Counted from the stretch's first letter, positions 1-6,464 are shown. The stretch: DNA of 9,095 nucleotides from Clostridia bacterium (GCA_025997195.1 BNUG01000069.1:1-9095), one strand, 5' to 3'. Notes: a model not told the origin generated them from the sequence alone. Program-made: numbers and translations.

Positions 1-554
1 CTCGAAAACATACCGTACGCCGGATAGGGATGGAAAAACATCGGGATGCGGTCGCGGTATTTCGTGTAGTCGGACAGATGATGAAAAAGCATGCGGTACC
101 GCCCGTTTGGGATGGGCTCGAGGCGGTTATATTTGCGGAAGGGATTGATGCCCAGGCCCGTCAGCGTATGGCCGCTCTCCTGAAGCACGCTCCGGCAGAA
201 ATTGTAATATGCGGTGAAGCGATTGTTGACAACACGCAGATCGGATTCTTTGCCAAAGGAAAATTCGAGATTGTTATACGAGCAGTCGTAGGACAGGATA
301 TCATCGTTCAGGAAATTGACGAGAGAGGATGCGTGCTTGTTTTCATCGATCACGGCAATATAGAAGCCGAAATTTTCCTTGAACCGAGCCGTCAGATTGT
401 GCACAACGTCGAAATCGACGGGTTCGCGCGCGAGGTTGATGATGGGGATCTCGATTTCCGTACCGATGAAAAGTTCATCCTTCTGTTTCGTCGGGGCGAT
501 ATATTTCTCATACAGCAAATCCAGGACTTCCTGCCGGTTCAGCTTGTCGGCCAT
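1..554 (-). CDS. Glutamate-cysteine ligase family protein (GCS2-like), C-terminus cut by window edge
   Basis: The visible part is the N-terminal 184 residues, read from the ATG at 554. Seen: a GTEIEIPI strand at residues 31-38 with two acidic residues (E33, E35), the segment SYNNLEFSF at 92-100 (E97), and TGLGINPF at 132-139. This arrangement of Glu-bearing strands is what I know from the GCS2 group of ATP-dependent glutamate-cysteine ligases, which join glutamate through its gamma-carboxyl to an amine such as cysteine. They are cytoplasmic enzymes. The start is secure: AAGGAG lies 5 nt upstream and overlaps the stop codon of the amidotransferase gene, so the two are probably translationally coupled. 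The C-terminal half of the catalytic domain lies outside the window, so its integrity cannot be judged. The amine substrate is uncertain: many Firmicutes carrying this family are not known glutathione producers, and a different gamma-glutamyl product is possible. Confidence 0.82.
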   Translation of the reverse strand, partial: MADKLNRQEVLDLLYEKYIAPTKQKDELFIGTEIEIPIINLAREPVDFDVVHNLTARFKENFGFYIAVIDENKHASSLVNFLNDDILSYDCSYNNLEFSFGKESDLRVVNNRFTAYYNFCRSVLQESGHTLTGLGINPFRKYNRLEPIPNGRYRMLFHHLSDYTKYRDRIPMFFHPYPAYGMFS

Positions 555-559
555 TTGCA

Positions 560-565
560 CTCCTT
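560..565 (-). promoter_or_regulatory. Ribosome binding site of the ligase gene, overlapping the upstream stop codon
   Basis: On the minus strand the sequence TAAGGAG contains both the TAA stop of the amidotransferase (566-564) and the AAGGAG Shine-Dalgarno of the ligase, 5 nt before its ATG. This fixes the ligase start at 554 and suggests that a ribosome terminating on the first gene can re-initiate on the second. Confidence 0.8.
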
Positions 566-1373
566 ACAGCGCGGAGACGCCGAGATAGAGATATTTGATG
601 TCGTCGTCGGACTCGATATACTCATAACCATGCGGTTTTCCGCCATAAATCTGCTTGCCGTCCTTGTAAGCGAGCACCGTATTGATAGGAATCGGCTCCC
701 ACCCCTGCGGGTCAAGCGGCACCGTGCAAAAGAGAGCAACGCCGTCTGTGGTCGAACGATAAAGGAAATCATTCTTCCCGTACTCGCCAAGAATACGGCT
801 GCCGGATCGGGAATTACCGTGTACATAGAAAACCTCGGAATCACTGAGGATGACATTGAGTTTGTTGCCGGGCGCGACTTCACGAAACGCCTTGTCAACA
901 ACTTCAAACCGCTCTTTTTCCGTGAGCGGCACACGGGCAGCCAAACTCCGTTCATTGATTAGATCAATAATATAGAGCAACAGACGTTCGGTGTCCGTCC
1001 CGCCAAATTGCTTATAAAAATACGGATCCGTCTTGGCGCCGTCGAAGATCGTGCCATTGTGGATGATCGTCCAGCTTCGGCCCATGACGTCCATCGCCGT
1101 AAGCGGATGCGAATTCTCGTATTCCACAGCGCCGATGGTAGCATACCGCAGATGGAAGAACGCGTTCTGAAACGGCTCGCCCTCGTTCGCGAGTTTCCGG
1201 GCTGCTTCACTCACATAAGCTGGCGTAGTTTCTCGTTTCACATAAACGCGCCGGCCACCAAAATCGGCATAACCCCACCCGTGTTTGTGTACAAAGCTTC
1301 CGCGAAAAAAGTCCTTAAGCTCTCTCTTGAGATTGACCGGCCGGTCCGCCGATATCGCAAATAACTGACACAT
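564..1373 (-). CDS. Class II glutamine amidotransferase (YafJ/EgtC-like, GATase_4 type)
   Basis: A 269-residue Ntn-hydrolase of the class II glutamine amidotransferase fold. Seen from the chosen start: MCQLFAIS, placing the nucleophile Cys at position 2 (exposed when Met is removed); HGWG at 31-34; HLRYAT at 74-79; NSHPL at 87-91; HNGTI at 105-109; GGTDTE at 124-129. These match the conserved glutamine-binding and oxyanion residues of the family. There is no synthetase domain, as in stand-alone YafJ and EgtC. Known members hydrolyse a gamma-glutamyl amide bond (EgtC removes glutamate from a gamma-glutamyl intermediate); the substrate here is unknown. An ATG at 1448 gives an in-frame 25-residue extension, but its GAGG is only 2 nt away and it would bury the catalytic Cys, so I use the ATG at 1373, which has GAGGG 7 nt upstream. 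It is cotranscribed with the downstream gamma-glutamyl ligase, which suggests a shared pathway. Confidence 0.88.
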   Translation of the reverse strand: MCQLFAISADRPVNLKRELKDFFRGSFVHKHGWGYADFGGRRVYVKRETTPAYVSEAARKLANEGEPFQNAFFHLRYATIGAVEYENSHPLTAMDVMGRSWTIIHNGTIFDGAKTDPYFYKQFGGTDTERLLLYIIDLINERSLAARVPLTEKERFEVVDKAFREVAPGNKLNVILSDSEVFYVHGNSRSGSRILGEYGKNDFLYRSTTDGVALFCTVPLDPQGWEPIPINTVLAYKDGKQIYGGKPHGYEYIESDDDIKYLYLGVSAL

Positions 1374-1380
1374 ATCTATT

Positions 1381-1385
1381 CCCTC
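1381..1385 (-). promoter_or_regulatory. Ribosome binding site that decides the amidotransferase start
   Basis: GAGGG on the minus strand lies 7 nt upstream of the ATG at 1373. It supports the start that puts the catalytic Cys at residue 2 over the in-frame ATG at 1448. Confidence 0.65.
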
Positions 1386-1463
1386 GTATATACACTGTAG
1401 CTGTTCACGGGACACATCGTAACACGAATACTGATCCTCCCTGTTCATGTCCTCATATTACAT

Positions 1464-1492
1464 ATTATACATATATGTTAAATATGATACAA
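1464..1492 (-). promoter_or_regulatory. Sigma-A-type promoter of the amidotransferase/ligase operon
   Basis: On the minus strand there is TTGTAT (1492-1487), a 17-nt spacer, and a perfect TATAAT (1469-1464). Transcription should begin near 1457, leaving a 5' leader of about 84 nt before the ATG at 1373. The surrounding DNA is markedly AT-rich compared with the flanking genes, as expected for a promoter. It lies downstream of the ABC operon and its palindromic element, so the pair appears to be an independent transcription unit. Confidence 0.75.
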
Positions 1493-1540
1493 GTCTTTTT
1501 TGAAATATTTCCGCTCGTTATAGATTCTCGCCTGCGCGGG

Positions 1541-1571
1541 CAAGACAGAAGGCCTGTCCCTCTGTCCTGTT
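1541..1571. repeat. REP-like palindromic unit, distal copy
   Basis: A 31-bp unit with the 23-bp core at 1544-1566, itself an imperfect palindrome (outer six base pairs perfect). The core is the exact reverse complement of the core of the second unit at 1601-1623. The outer flanks (CAA on one side, CTGTT on the other, plus-strand reading) are the same in both units and in the same orientation. It lies in the gap between the ABC operon and the amidotransferase promoter. No transposase is nearby. It resembles the short palindromic intergenic repeats mobilised in trans by REP-associated tyrosine transposases, which is an inference from form only. Confidence 0.8.
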
Positions 1572-1597
1572 CGCATAGAACCCGCCGGCCGCCAGCA
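1572..1597 (-). repeat. Exact 26-bp copy of the 3' coding end of the adjacent ABC gene
   Basis: The whole spacer between the two palindromic units is identical, base for base, to 1666-1691 inside the ABC transporter gene, in the same orientation. In the gene this segment encodes the residues LAAGGFYA. The copy begins and ends exactly at the borders of the two 31-bp units, with no extra bases, so it was probably captured or duplicated when the repeat pair formed. Confidence 0.9.
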
Positions 1598-1628
1598 CAA
1601 GACAGAGGGACAGGCCTTCTGTCCTGTT
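1598..1628. repeat. REP-like palindromic unit, gene-proximal copy
   Basis: Second 31-bp unit; its core at 1601-1623 is the perfect 23-nt inverse of that at 1544-1566. Its edge overlaps the stop codon of the ABC gene (TAA, 1629-1627). In a transcript the two cores could pair into a 23-bp stem with a 34-nt loop. No run of T follows on either strand, so it is not a standard intrinsic terminator, though it could stabilise the 3' end of the exporter mRNA. Confidence 0.8.
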
Positions 1629-3489
1629 ACGCGCTGATTACATCAAACTGCGAGTTGTACAGATCCGCATAGAACCCGCCGGCCGCCAGCAGATCCTCGT
1701 GTGTCCCCTGCTCGATCACATCCCCGTGGTCCATGACCAAAATGACATCCGCATTCCTGATCGTAGACAGTCGATGCGCGATCACAAAACTAGTACGCCC
1801 ATTCTTCAAATTGTCCATCGCCTTCTGAATGAAACCTTCCGTTCTCGTGTCGACCGAGCTCGTCGCCTCATCGAGTATCAAAATCGGGCTGTCCGCAAGG
1901 ATGGCACGCGCGATGGTGAGCAGCTGTTTCTGCCCGGCCGAAATATTGTCGGCGTCCTCAGACAGCATCATCCCATACCCGTCAGGCAACGCCTTGATGA
2001 AGCGGTGAACATGCGCCGCCTTCGCCGCCTCTTTCACCTCTTCGTCCGTAGCATCAGGCCTCCCGTATTTAATATTTTCCATAATGGTACCCTTGAATAA
2101 CCACGTATCCTGCAGAACCATGCCAAAATTCTTGCGCAGATTGGCACGCCGAATCGTACGAATATCCTGTCCGTCGACAAGGATCGCGCCGGAATTCACA
2201 TCATAGAAACGCATCAACAATTTGACAAGGGTCGTCTTGCCAGCGCCCGTCGGCCCCACGATTGCCACCGTACTGCCGGGAGCGATACGCTGGGTCAAAT
2301 CGTTGATGATGATCTTATCTTCCTGATAGCCAAAATGCACATTATTAAACTCAACGCATCCTGTGGATTCAAATCCTTCCTCGGATCCGACGTCCGGCGT
2401 TTCTTCTTCTTCATCGAGGAAAGCGAACACACGCTCCGCCGACGCCGCCATGCTCTGCAGTTGGTTGATCACCTGCGCCATCATCGTGATCGGCTGTGTG
2501 AAATTGCGCACGTATACGATGAAGGCTTGGATGTCGCCGACCGTGATCACCCTCTGGAAGGCAAGCACGCCGCCGATGATTGCAACAGCGACATAACCCA
2601 TGTTGCTCACAAAATTGATGATCGGCATCATCAGCCCCGAAAGGAACTGGCTCTTCCAAGCGGATTTATAAAGGATGTCGTTGGTCTCTTCGAATTCTTT
2701 GATCGAGGCGTCCTCGTGATTGAACAGCTTCACGATCGCATGCCCCGTCACATCTTCCTCTACCTGCCCATTCACCTTGCCGAGAAATTCCTGTTGGCGA
2801 TAAAAATGCTTCTGCGAAAACTTCATGATCAGCGCAAGGAAACCGATCGAGATCGGCAGCATAATGATCGCGATCAGCGTCATCAGCGGGCTGATCGACA
2901 GCATCATGACGATAGCGCCGATGATATTCGTAAGACTCAAAATGAGTTGTGTCACGCTTTGGCCAAGGCTCTGCGTCAGCGTATCGACGTCGTTCGTGAT
3001 GCGCGAAAGCACGTCGCCAACCGCATTGGATTCGAAATACCGCATCGGCATAACATGGATCTTTTCGCTAATCCGCTGCCGAAGATCGTAGCCCGTCTTC
3101 TGTGTGATCCCGCTCATGATCCATCCCTGGATCATCCCAAAGGCAAGGGAAGCCAGATAAAGGATTAGGAGCGTCCCAATGATCCCGAAGATATTGTCAA
3201 AGTCGATACCGCCGCCCCCGGAATATTTCGAAACAAGACCGGTAAACAACTCCGTAATAGCCTTCGACAATACTTTGGGTCCGTAGATGCTAAAGACTGC
3301 CGAGAGCGCCGCGAATACGACCACAAATCCAAGCTGCACATGATACTTTTTCAGGTAGGCGAGCAGTTTTCTGATCGTACCCTTAAAATCTTTAGGCTTC
3401 TCACCCGGTATCATACCCGGCGGCCCGTTGCCGGGACCCTGCCTACGCCGTCCTGTGCCTGCCATGCTTCTGTTTTTTTCCTTAGCCAC
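1627..3489 (-). CDS. ABC exporter half-transporter with canonical ATPase site, second subunit of a heterodimer
   Basis: 620 residues from a GTG start. A Gly/Arg/Pro-rich N-terminus (about 1-35) leads into a six-helix exporter membrane domain (about 45-345), then a nucleotide-binding domain. Numbered from the GTG: Walker A GPTGAGKTT at 412-420, Q-loop Q460, signature ISAGQ at 516-520, Walker B ILILDE with D540 and catalytic E541, switch His H572. The catalytic residues are intact but the signature departs from LSGGQ, as expected for the partner of a degenerate subunit. It acts in the cytoplasmic membrane with the upstream subunit (gap 55 nt), probably as a multidrug or peptide exporter of the YfiBC/BmrCD/LmrCD kind; the substrate is unknown. 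The GTG is preferred because GAGGAAGGG precedes it by 6 nt; an ATG at 3510 would add seven residues but has a distant ribosome site. The C-terminal coding sequence contains the 26-bp segment duplicated downstream. Confidence 0.93.
   Translation of the reverse strand: MAKEKNRSMAGTGRRRQGPGNGPPGMIPGEKPKDFKGTIRKLLAYLKKYHVQLGFVVVFAALSAVFSIYGPKVLSKAITELFTGLVSKYSGGGGIDFDNIFGIIGTLLILYLASLAFGMIQGWIMSGITQKTGYDLRQRISEKIHVMPMRYFESNAVGDVLSRITNDVDTLTQSLGQSVTQLILSLTNIIGAIVMMLSISPLMTLIAIIMLPISIGFLALIMKFSQKHFYRQQEFLGKVNGQVEEDVTGHAIVKLFNHEDASIKEFEETNDILYKSAWKSQFLSGLMMPIINFVSNMGYVAVAIIGGVLAFQRVITVGDIQAFIVYVRNFTQPITMMAQVINQLQSMAASAERVFAFLDEEEETPDVGSEEGFESTGCVEFNNVHFGYQEDKIIINDLTQRIAPGSTVAIVGPTGAGKTTLVKLLMRFYDVNSGAILVDGQDIRTIRRANLRKNFGMVLQDTWLFKGTIMENIKYGRPDATDEEVKEAAKAAHVHRFIKALPDGYGMMLSEDADNISAGQKQLLTIARAILADSPILILDEATSSVDTRTEGFIQKAMDNLKNGRTSFVIAHRLSTIRNADVILVMDHGDVIEQGTHEDLLAAGGFYADLYNSQFDVISA
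1666..1691 (-). repeat. Source copy of the 26-bp direct repeat, inside the ABC gene
   Basis: Identical to 1572-1597. It is in frame in the gene, near the C-terminus, and recombination between the two copies would delete 94 bp that include the native stop codon. Confidence 0.9.
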
Positions 3490-3495
3490 TTTGTG

Positions 3496-3504
3496 CCCTT
3501 CCTC
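3496..3504 (-). promoter_or_regulatory. Ribosome binding site that favours the GTG start of the second ABC gene
   Basis: GAGGAAGGG on the minus strand lies 6 nt before the GTG at 3489. The alternative ATG at 3510 has only GGAG about 13 nt away. Confidence 0.6.
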
Positions 3505-3544
3505 TATCATTCTGCGCCGCTCTCTCCTACGGTCACTCCGTTCC

Positions 3545-5749
3545 CTACGCTGTTAACTCCTCCTCCGAAAGCTGCGAACTCGCGATCTCCCGATACACCT
3601 CACAGGACGCGAGCAATTCCTTATGCGTCCCGATCCCGACGACCTCGCCCTCGTCAATGACAATGATCTTGTCCGCGCGCAGGATCGTAGCAATGCGCTG
3701 CGCGACGATCATCACGGTCGCGCCGCCGACCCGCCCGGCCAGCGCCCGCCGCAGCGCCGCGTCTGTCTTGAAGTCCAGCGCCGAAAAGCTGTCGTCAAAG
3801 ATGAAGATCTCCGGGTGCTTCGCGATCGCGCGCGCGATGGAAAGCCGCTGCCGCTGCCCGCCCGAAACATTCGAACCGCCCTGCGCGATCTCCGACTCGT
3901 AACCGCCTTCCTTCTCCGCAATAAAGTCTTCCGCCTGCGCGATCTCCGCCGCTTCATGCATATCCTCGTCCGTCACCTCAGGCCCGGAATATTTGATATT
4001 GCTCCCGATCGTGCCCCGGAACAGCGCGCCCTTCTGCGGCACAAAGCCGATCAGCGACCGTAGCTTGTGCTGCGACAAATCGCGCACGTCCACCCCGTCG
4101 ACCTGTACGCTGCCGCTCGTGACGTCAAACAGCCGCGGGATGAGATTGATCAGCGTCGACTTCCCGGATCCCGTCCCCCCGATGATCGCCGTCGTCTGCC
4201 CCGGTTCCGCCGAGAAACTGATATGTGACAAAGTATCATCCTCGGCGTCGTGATAGCGGAAGGACACATCGTCGAACACCACGCGTCCCGCAAAATGATC
4301 TTCCTCATGCTTCAGTTCGGATGCCGGTTTGTCCGCGACCGAGCTGCCCGTCTTGATCACTTCGAGCACGCGGGTCGCCGCGACTGTCGCGCGCGGCAGA
4401 ATGATCGTGACCATCGCCAGCATCATGAAACTCATTACGATGAACATCGTATAACTCATGAACGCCATGAGATCCCCGACCTGCATGTCACCCGCGTCGA
4501 TGCCCTTTCCCCCAAACCAAACGATGCCAACCATCACGATATTCATGATGAAGAACACGCCCGGCATGAACATCATCATCGCGCGATTTGTGAATAATTG
4601 ATTTTTGTAGAGGGTGGTGCTCACTTTACCAAACCTCTTTTTCTCGAAATCCTCGCGGCAAAATGCCCGTATGACGGGCAGGCCCGTGAGTATTTCGCGC
4701 GAGACAAGATTGACGTCGTCGATGAGGGTTTGCATCTTCTTGAACTTGGGCATCGTGACGCCAAGCAGCGTGCCGATGACCGCGGCCAAAATAACGACCG
4801 CCGCCACGATGACCCACGACAGGCCCGTATCGGTCCGACCCACCATGATGATGCCGCCGACCGCCATCGCCGGCGCGAACAGCACCATGCGCAGGAACAT
4901 CACCACCGCCATCTGAATTTGCTGAACATCGTTCGTCGAGCGCGTGATCAGCGAAGCATGGCTAAACTTGTCCATCTCCGTACCTGAAAAATGCATGATC
5001 CGGGTAAAGGCGTCTTTGCGCAGACCGCGGCCGACGCCCGCCGAAACGAGCGAGGCCAGCAAGCCGACAAGCACGGCAACGGCAACGGCAATCAGGGTAA
5101 AGATGGCCATAATGCCCGCCATACGGAGCATATAGTCCATCTGAATCTTCTGCATGTCGAGGCCGAGCGCTTCGTATTCCGCACGCACGTATGTGGCGGC
5201 GGCCGTCTCGAGCATATTGTCGCCGAGACCCATCAACGCCATCTGATCTTCCATGTTTTCATGAATGGCCGTCACGTCTTCGTCCGTACCCTGTCCGGCC
5301 ATGATCTTGCCAATCAAAGCCTGGAGCGCGGGGGAAGGCTGAAAGGCCGCGCCTTCTTCTGCGGTGTCATTCGCTGGCTGCATCCGCAGGCCGATCACCA
5401 TAGGAACCTGGAAGTCTTTCACCAGAGTGTCCCGCGCTTCGCTGCCGGACGCATAGCCGTCTTTTAGAACCAACCGGCCCGCGTCATCGGCGGACGTCTC
5501 ATACGCCGCTGCGACCTCATCCTTCTGGGCCTGCGTCATAAAAAGCATAAGCGACTGCATCGACCTCTTGCTGATCTCGCCCGGCACGGCGTCTTCAATA
5601 CCGCCCTGCATGATGCCCACGTCCACGATGCCGCTCGTGTAGTTCGGCAGCTCCAGTTCGCAGTAAGCCTGCGTGATCAGCAAGACCACGATCACAAGGA
5701 TCGCGGGGATATGTTTCTTGTCGCGAAACATCACCGATAAAAAATTCAT
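3545..5749 (-). CDS. ABC exporter half-transporter with degenerate ATPase site and large extracytoplasmic domain, first subunit
   Basis: 734 residues, about 130-150 longer than a usual half-transporter. TM1 spans about 14-34; then a mostly hydrophilic stretch of about 160 residues (40-205), likely outside the membrane, before TM2 at about 206-236; the other helices run to about 455. Nucleotide-binding domain: Walker A GGTGSGKST at 524-532, Q572, canonical signature VSGGQ at 628-632, Walker B IFIFD ending at D652, followed by D653 where the catalytic Glu belongs, and AQR (Q684) where the switch His belongs. These two changes mark the degenerate subunit of heterodimeric exporters; its signature serves the partner's active site. 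Membrane helices are unusually Met-rich (for example MMMFMPG at 391-397). Start: GGAGG 5 nt before the ATG. It follows marR by 31 nt and precedes its partner. The substrate cannot be deduced. Confidence 0.93.
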   Translation of the reverse strand: MNFLSVMFRDKKHIPAILVIVVLLITQAYCELELPNYTSGIVDVGIMQGGIEDAVPGEISKRSMQSLMLFMTQAQKDEVAAAYETSADDAGRLVLKDGYASGSEARDTLVKDFQVPMVIGLRMQPANDTAEEGAAFQPSPALQALIGKIMAGQGTDEDVTAIHENMEDQMALMGLGDNMLETAAATYVRAEYEALGLDMQKIQMDYMLRMAGIMAIFTLIAVAVAVLVGLLASLVSAGVGRGLRKDAFTRIMHFSGTEMDKFSHASLITRSTNDVQQIQMAVVMFLRMVLFAPAMAVGGIIMVGRTDTGLSWVIVAAVVILAAVIGTLLGVTMPKFKKMQTLIDDVNLVSREILTGLPVIRAFCREDFEKKRFGKVSTTLYKNQLFTNRAMMMFMPGVFFIMNIVMVGIVWFGGKGIDAGDMQVGDLMAFMSYTMFIVMSFMMLAMVTIILPRATVAATRVLEVIKTGSSVADKPASELKHEEDHFAGRVVFDDVSFRYHDAEDDTLSHISFSAEPGQTTAIIGGTGSGKSTLINLIPRLFDVTSGSVQVDGVDVRDLSQHKLRSLIGFVPQKGALFRGTIGSNIKYSGPEVTDEDMHEAAEIAQAEDFIAEKEGGYESEIAQGGSNVSGGQRQRLSIARAIAKHPEIFIFDDSFSALDFKTDAALRRALAGRVGGATVMIVAQRIATILRADKIIVIDEGEVVGIGTHKELLASCEVYREIASSQLSEEELTA

Positions 5750-5780
5750 TGCTTCCTCCCATCCGAAGTTTTACTGCGGT

Positions 5781-6416
5781 TCAAATACCGTTTGTCTCCC
5801 CAAGAATATCGGCCATCTTGTCGATGAGCCGAATCAATTCTTTGGTATCCTGCTCGCCGAAGCGATCGATGAGCATATCCACCTTTTCATCAAAAATACG
5901 CTGAATCGCACCGACCCGCGCCGCGCCCTCCGTGGTCAGACTCACTAAGATCTCTCGGCGATTTTCGGGATTGGCCTCACGCGTGATGAGGCCCTTTTTT
6001 TCCAGCGAGCCAAGCATCTGCGAAACGGCGGCCTTGCTGATGCAAAGATAGTCACTCATCGCCGAGAGCCAGGTACCCTCATAATCCTCTTCCGCTTTGC
6101 GTTCCGCAATCCGCTTCATGAAAATCAATTCCGCCATATTGATGCCGCGTATCGCCTGCGCTTCCGCATGACAATCCGGTATGCCCGAGCCGTGTCCGTG
6201 TGCCGCGCCGGAGCCATGCCCCTGTCCGTGTGCCGCACAATGTCCGTGTCCGAAGCCGGGACCAAAGCCATGCTTGCGCCGTCCGACACTCTTGAAACGA
6301 TACATTGCATGCATAAGCTTTCCCTTCAGTTCCCCATACTGCCCGGAAGCGTTTTGCGAAGCATCCTGCGCCGAATCACCCACACGGGAATCGATTCCAT
6401 TCATCAAGCCGATCAC
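5781..6416 (-). CDS. MarR-family transcriptional regulator with His/Gly-rich insertion
   Basis: 211 residues from a GTG with AAGGGG 5 nt upstream. Seen: a first helix around ELKGKLMHAMYRFKS (29-43), then a low-complexity stretch at 49-83 with eight His and two Cys (C60, C82) among Gly and Ala, then the MarR winged helix: NMAELIFMKRIAER (93-106), recognition helix ISKAAVSQMLGSLEKKGLI (126-144), wing NPENRREILVSLT (149-161), and a C-terminal dimerisation helix (about 165-207). The family binds palindromic operators as dimers and usually represses its own operon until a ligand binds. The next two genes are an ABC exporter, and the promoter upstream carries a palindrome, so autoregulation of efflux is likely. 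The His-rich stretch is not normal for MarR and could bind a transition metal; this is inference. ATG codons at 6404 or 6314 are alternative starts; the latter would remove the less conserved first 34 residues. Confidence 0.88.
   Translation of the reverse strand: MIGLMNGIDSRVGDSAQDASQNASGQYGELKGKLMHAMYRFKSVGRRKHGFGPGFGHGHCAAHGQGHGSGAAHGHGSGIPDCHAEAQAIRGINMAELIFMKRIAERKAEEDYEGTWLSAMSDYLCISKAAVSQMLGSLEKKGLITREANPENRREILVSLTTEGAARVGAIQRIFDEKVDMLIDRFGEQDTKELIRLIDKMADILGETNGI
6168..6272 (-). repeat. Low-complexity tract encoding the His/Gly-rich insertion of the MarR protein
   Basis: Encodes residues 49-83. At DNA level a 14-mer (TGTCCGTGTGCCGC, plus strand) occurs at 6193-6206 and again at 6223-6236, a 30-nt or ten-codon period. 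A shorter relative starts at 6241. The protein shows the matching pattern AAHGQGHGSG then AAHGHGSG. This suggests growth by tandem duplication and possible length variation between strains. Confidence 0.75.
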
Positions 6417-6421
6417 CTAAT

Positions 6422-6427
6422 CCCCTT
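6422..6427 (-). promoter_or_regulatory. Ribosome binding site supporting the GTG start of marR
   Basis: AAGGGG lies 5 nt before the GTG at 6416. The ATG at 6404 has no comparably placed site. Confidence 0.6.
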
Positions 6428-6443
6428 AACTGTTGCAAGATTA

Positions 6444-6464
6444 ATTGTTAAGAACTTAAACAAT
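6444..6464. promoter_or_regulatory. Candidate MarR operator
   Basis: A 21-bp AT-rich imperfect palindrome, with ATTGTT on one side and AACAAT on the other (the outer six positions are perfectly symmetric). It covers the last bases of the -10 box and the expected transcription start (about 6456) of the marR promoter. Size, base content and position fit a MarR-family operator whose occupation would block RNA polymerase. That this particular protein binds it is inference. Confidence 0.5.

Noticed and set aside
30..962. A long plus-strand open frame of 310 codons
   Set aside because: It lies opposite two well-recognised minus-strand genes (ligase and amidotransferase), crosses their junction, resembles no family and has no convincing ribosome site.
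1374..1448. N-terminal extension of the amidotransferase from the ATG at 1448
   Set aside because: Its ribosome site is only 2 nt away, and the extension would bury the catalytic Cys that should be residue 2.
1544..1623. Long inverted repeat as an intrinsic terminator of the ABC operon
   Set aside because: The stem is strong, but the loop is 34 nt and no T-run follows on either strand, so I record it as a palindromic repeat rather than a terminator.
2335..3168. A plus-strand open frame of 277 codons rich in His, Arg and Asp
   Set aside because: It is an antisense shadow of the membrane domain of the second ABC subunit; no ribosome site or recognisable domain.
3507..3518. A 12-mer before the second ABC gene matching 11 of 12 bases at the end of coaB (7177-7188)
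   Set aside because: Too short and too close to chance to call a shared repeat family without a genome-wide count.
3490..3544. Purine-rich gap between the two ABC genes with repeated CGTAGG and a 4-bp hairpin
   Set aside because: The pieces are too short to support a distinct element; it reads as an ordinary intercistronic gap.
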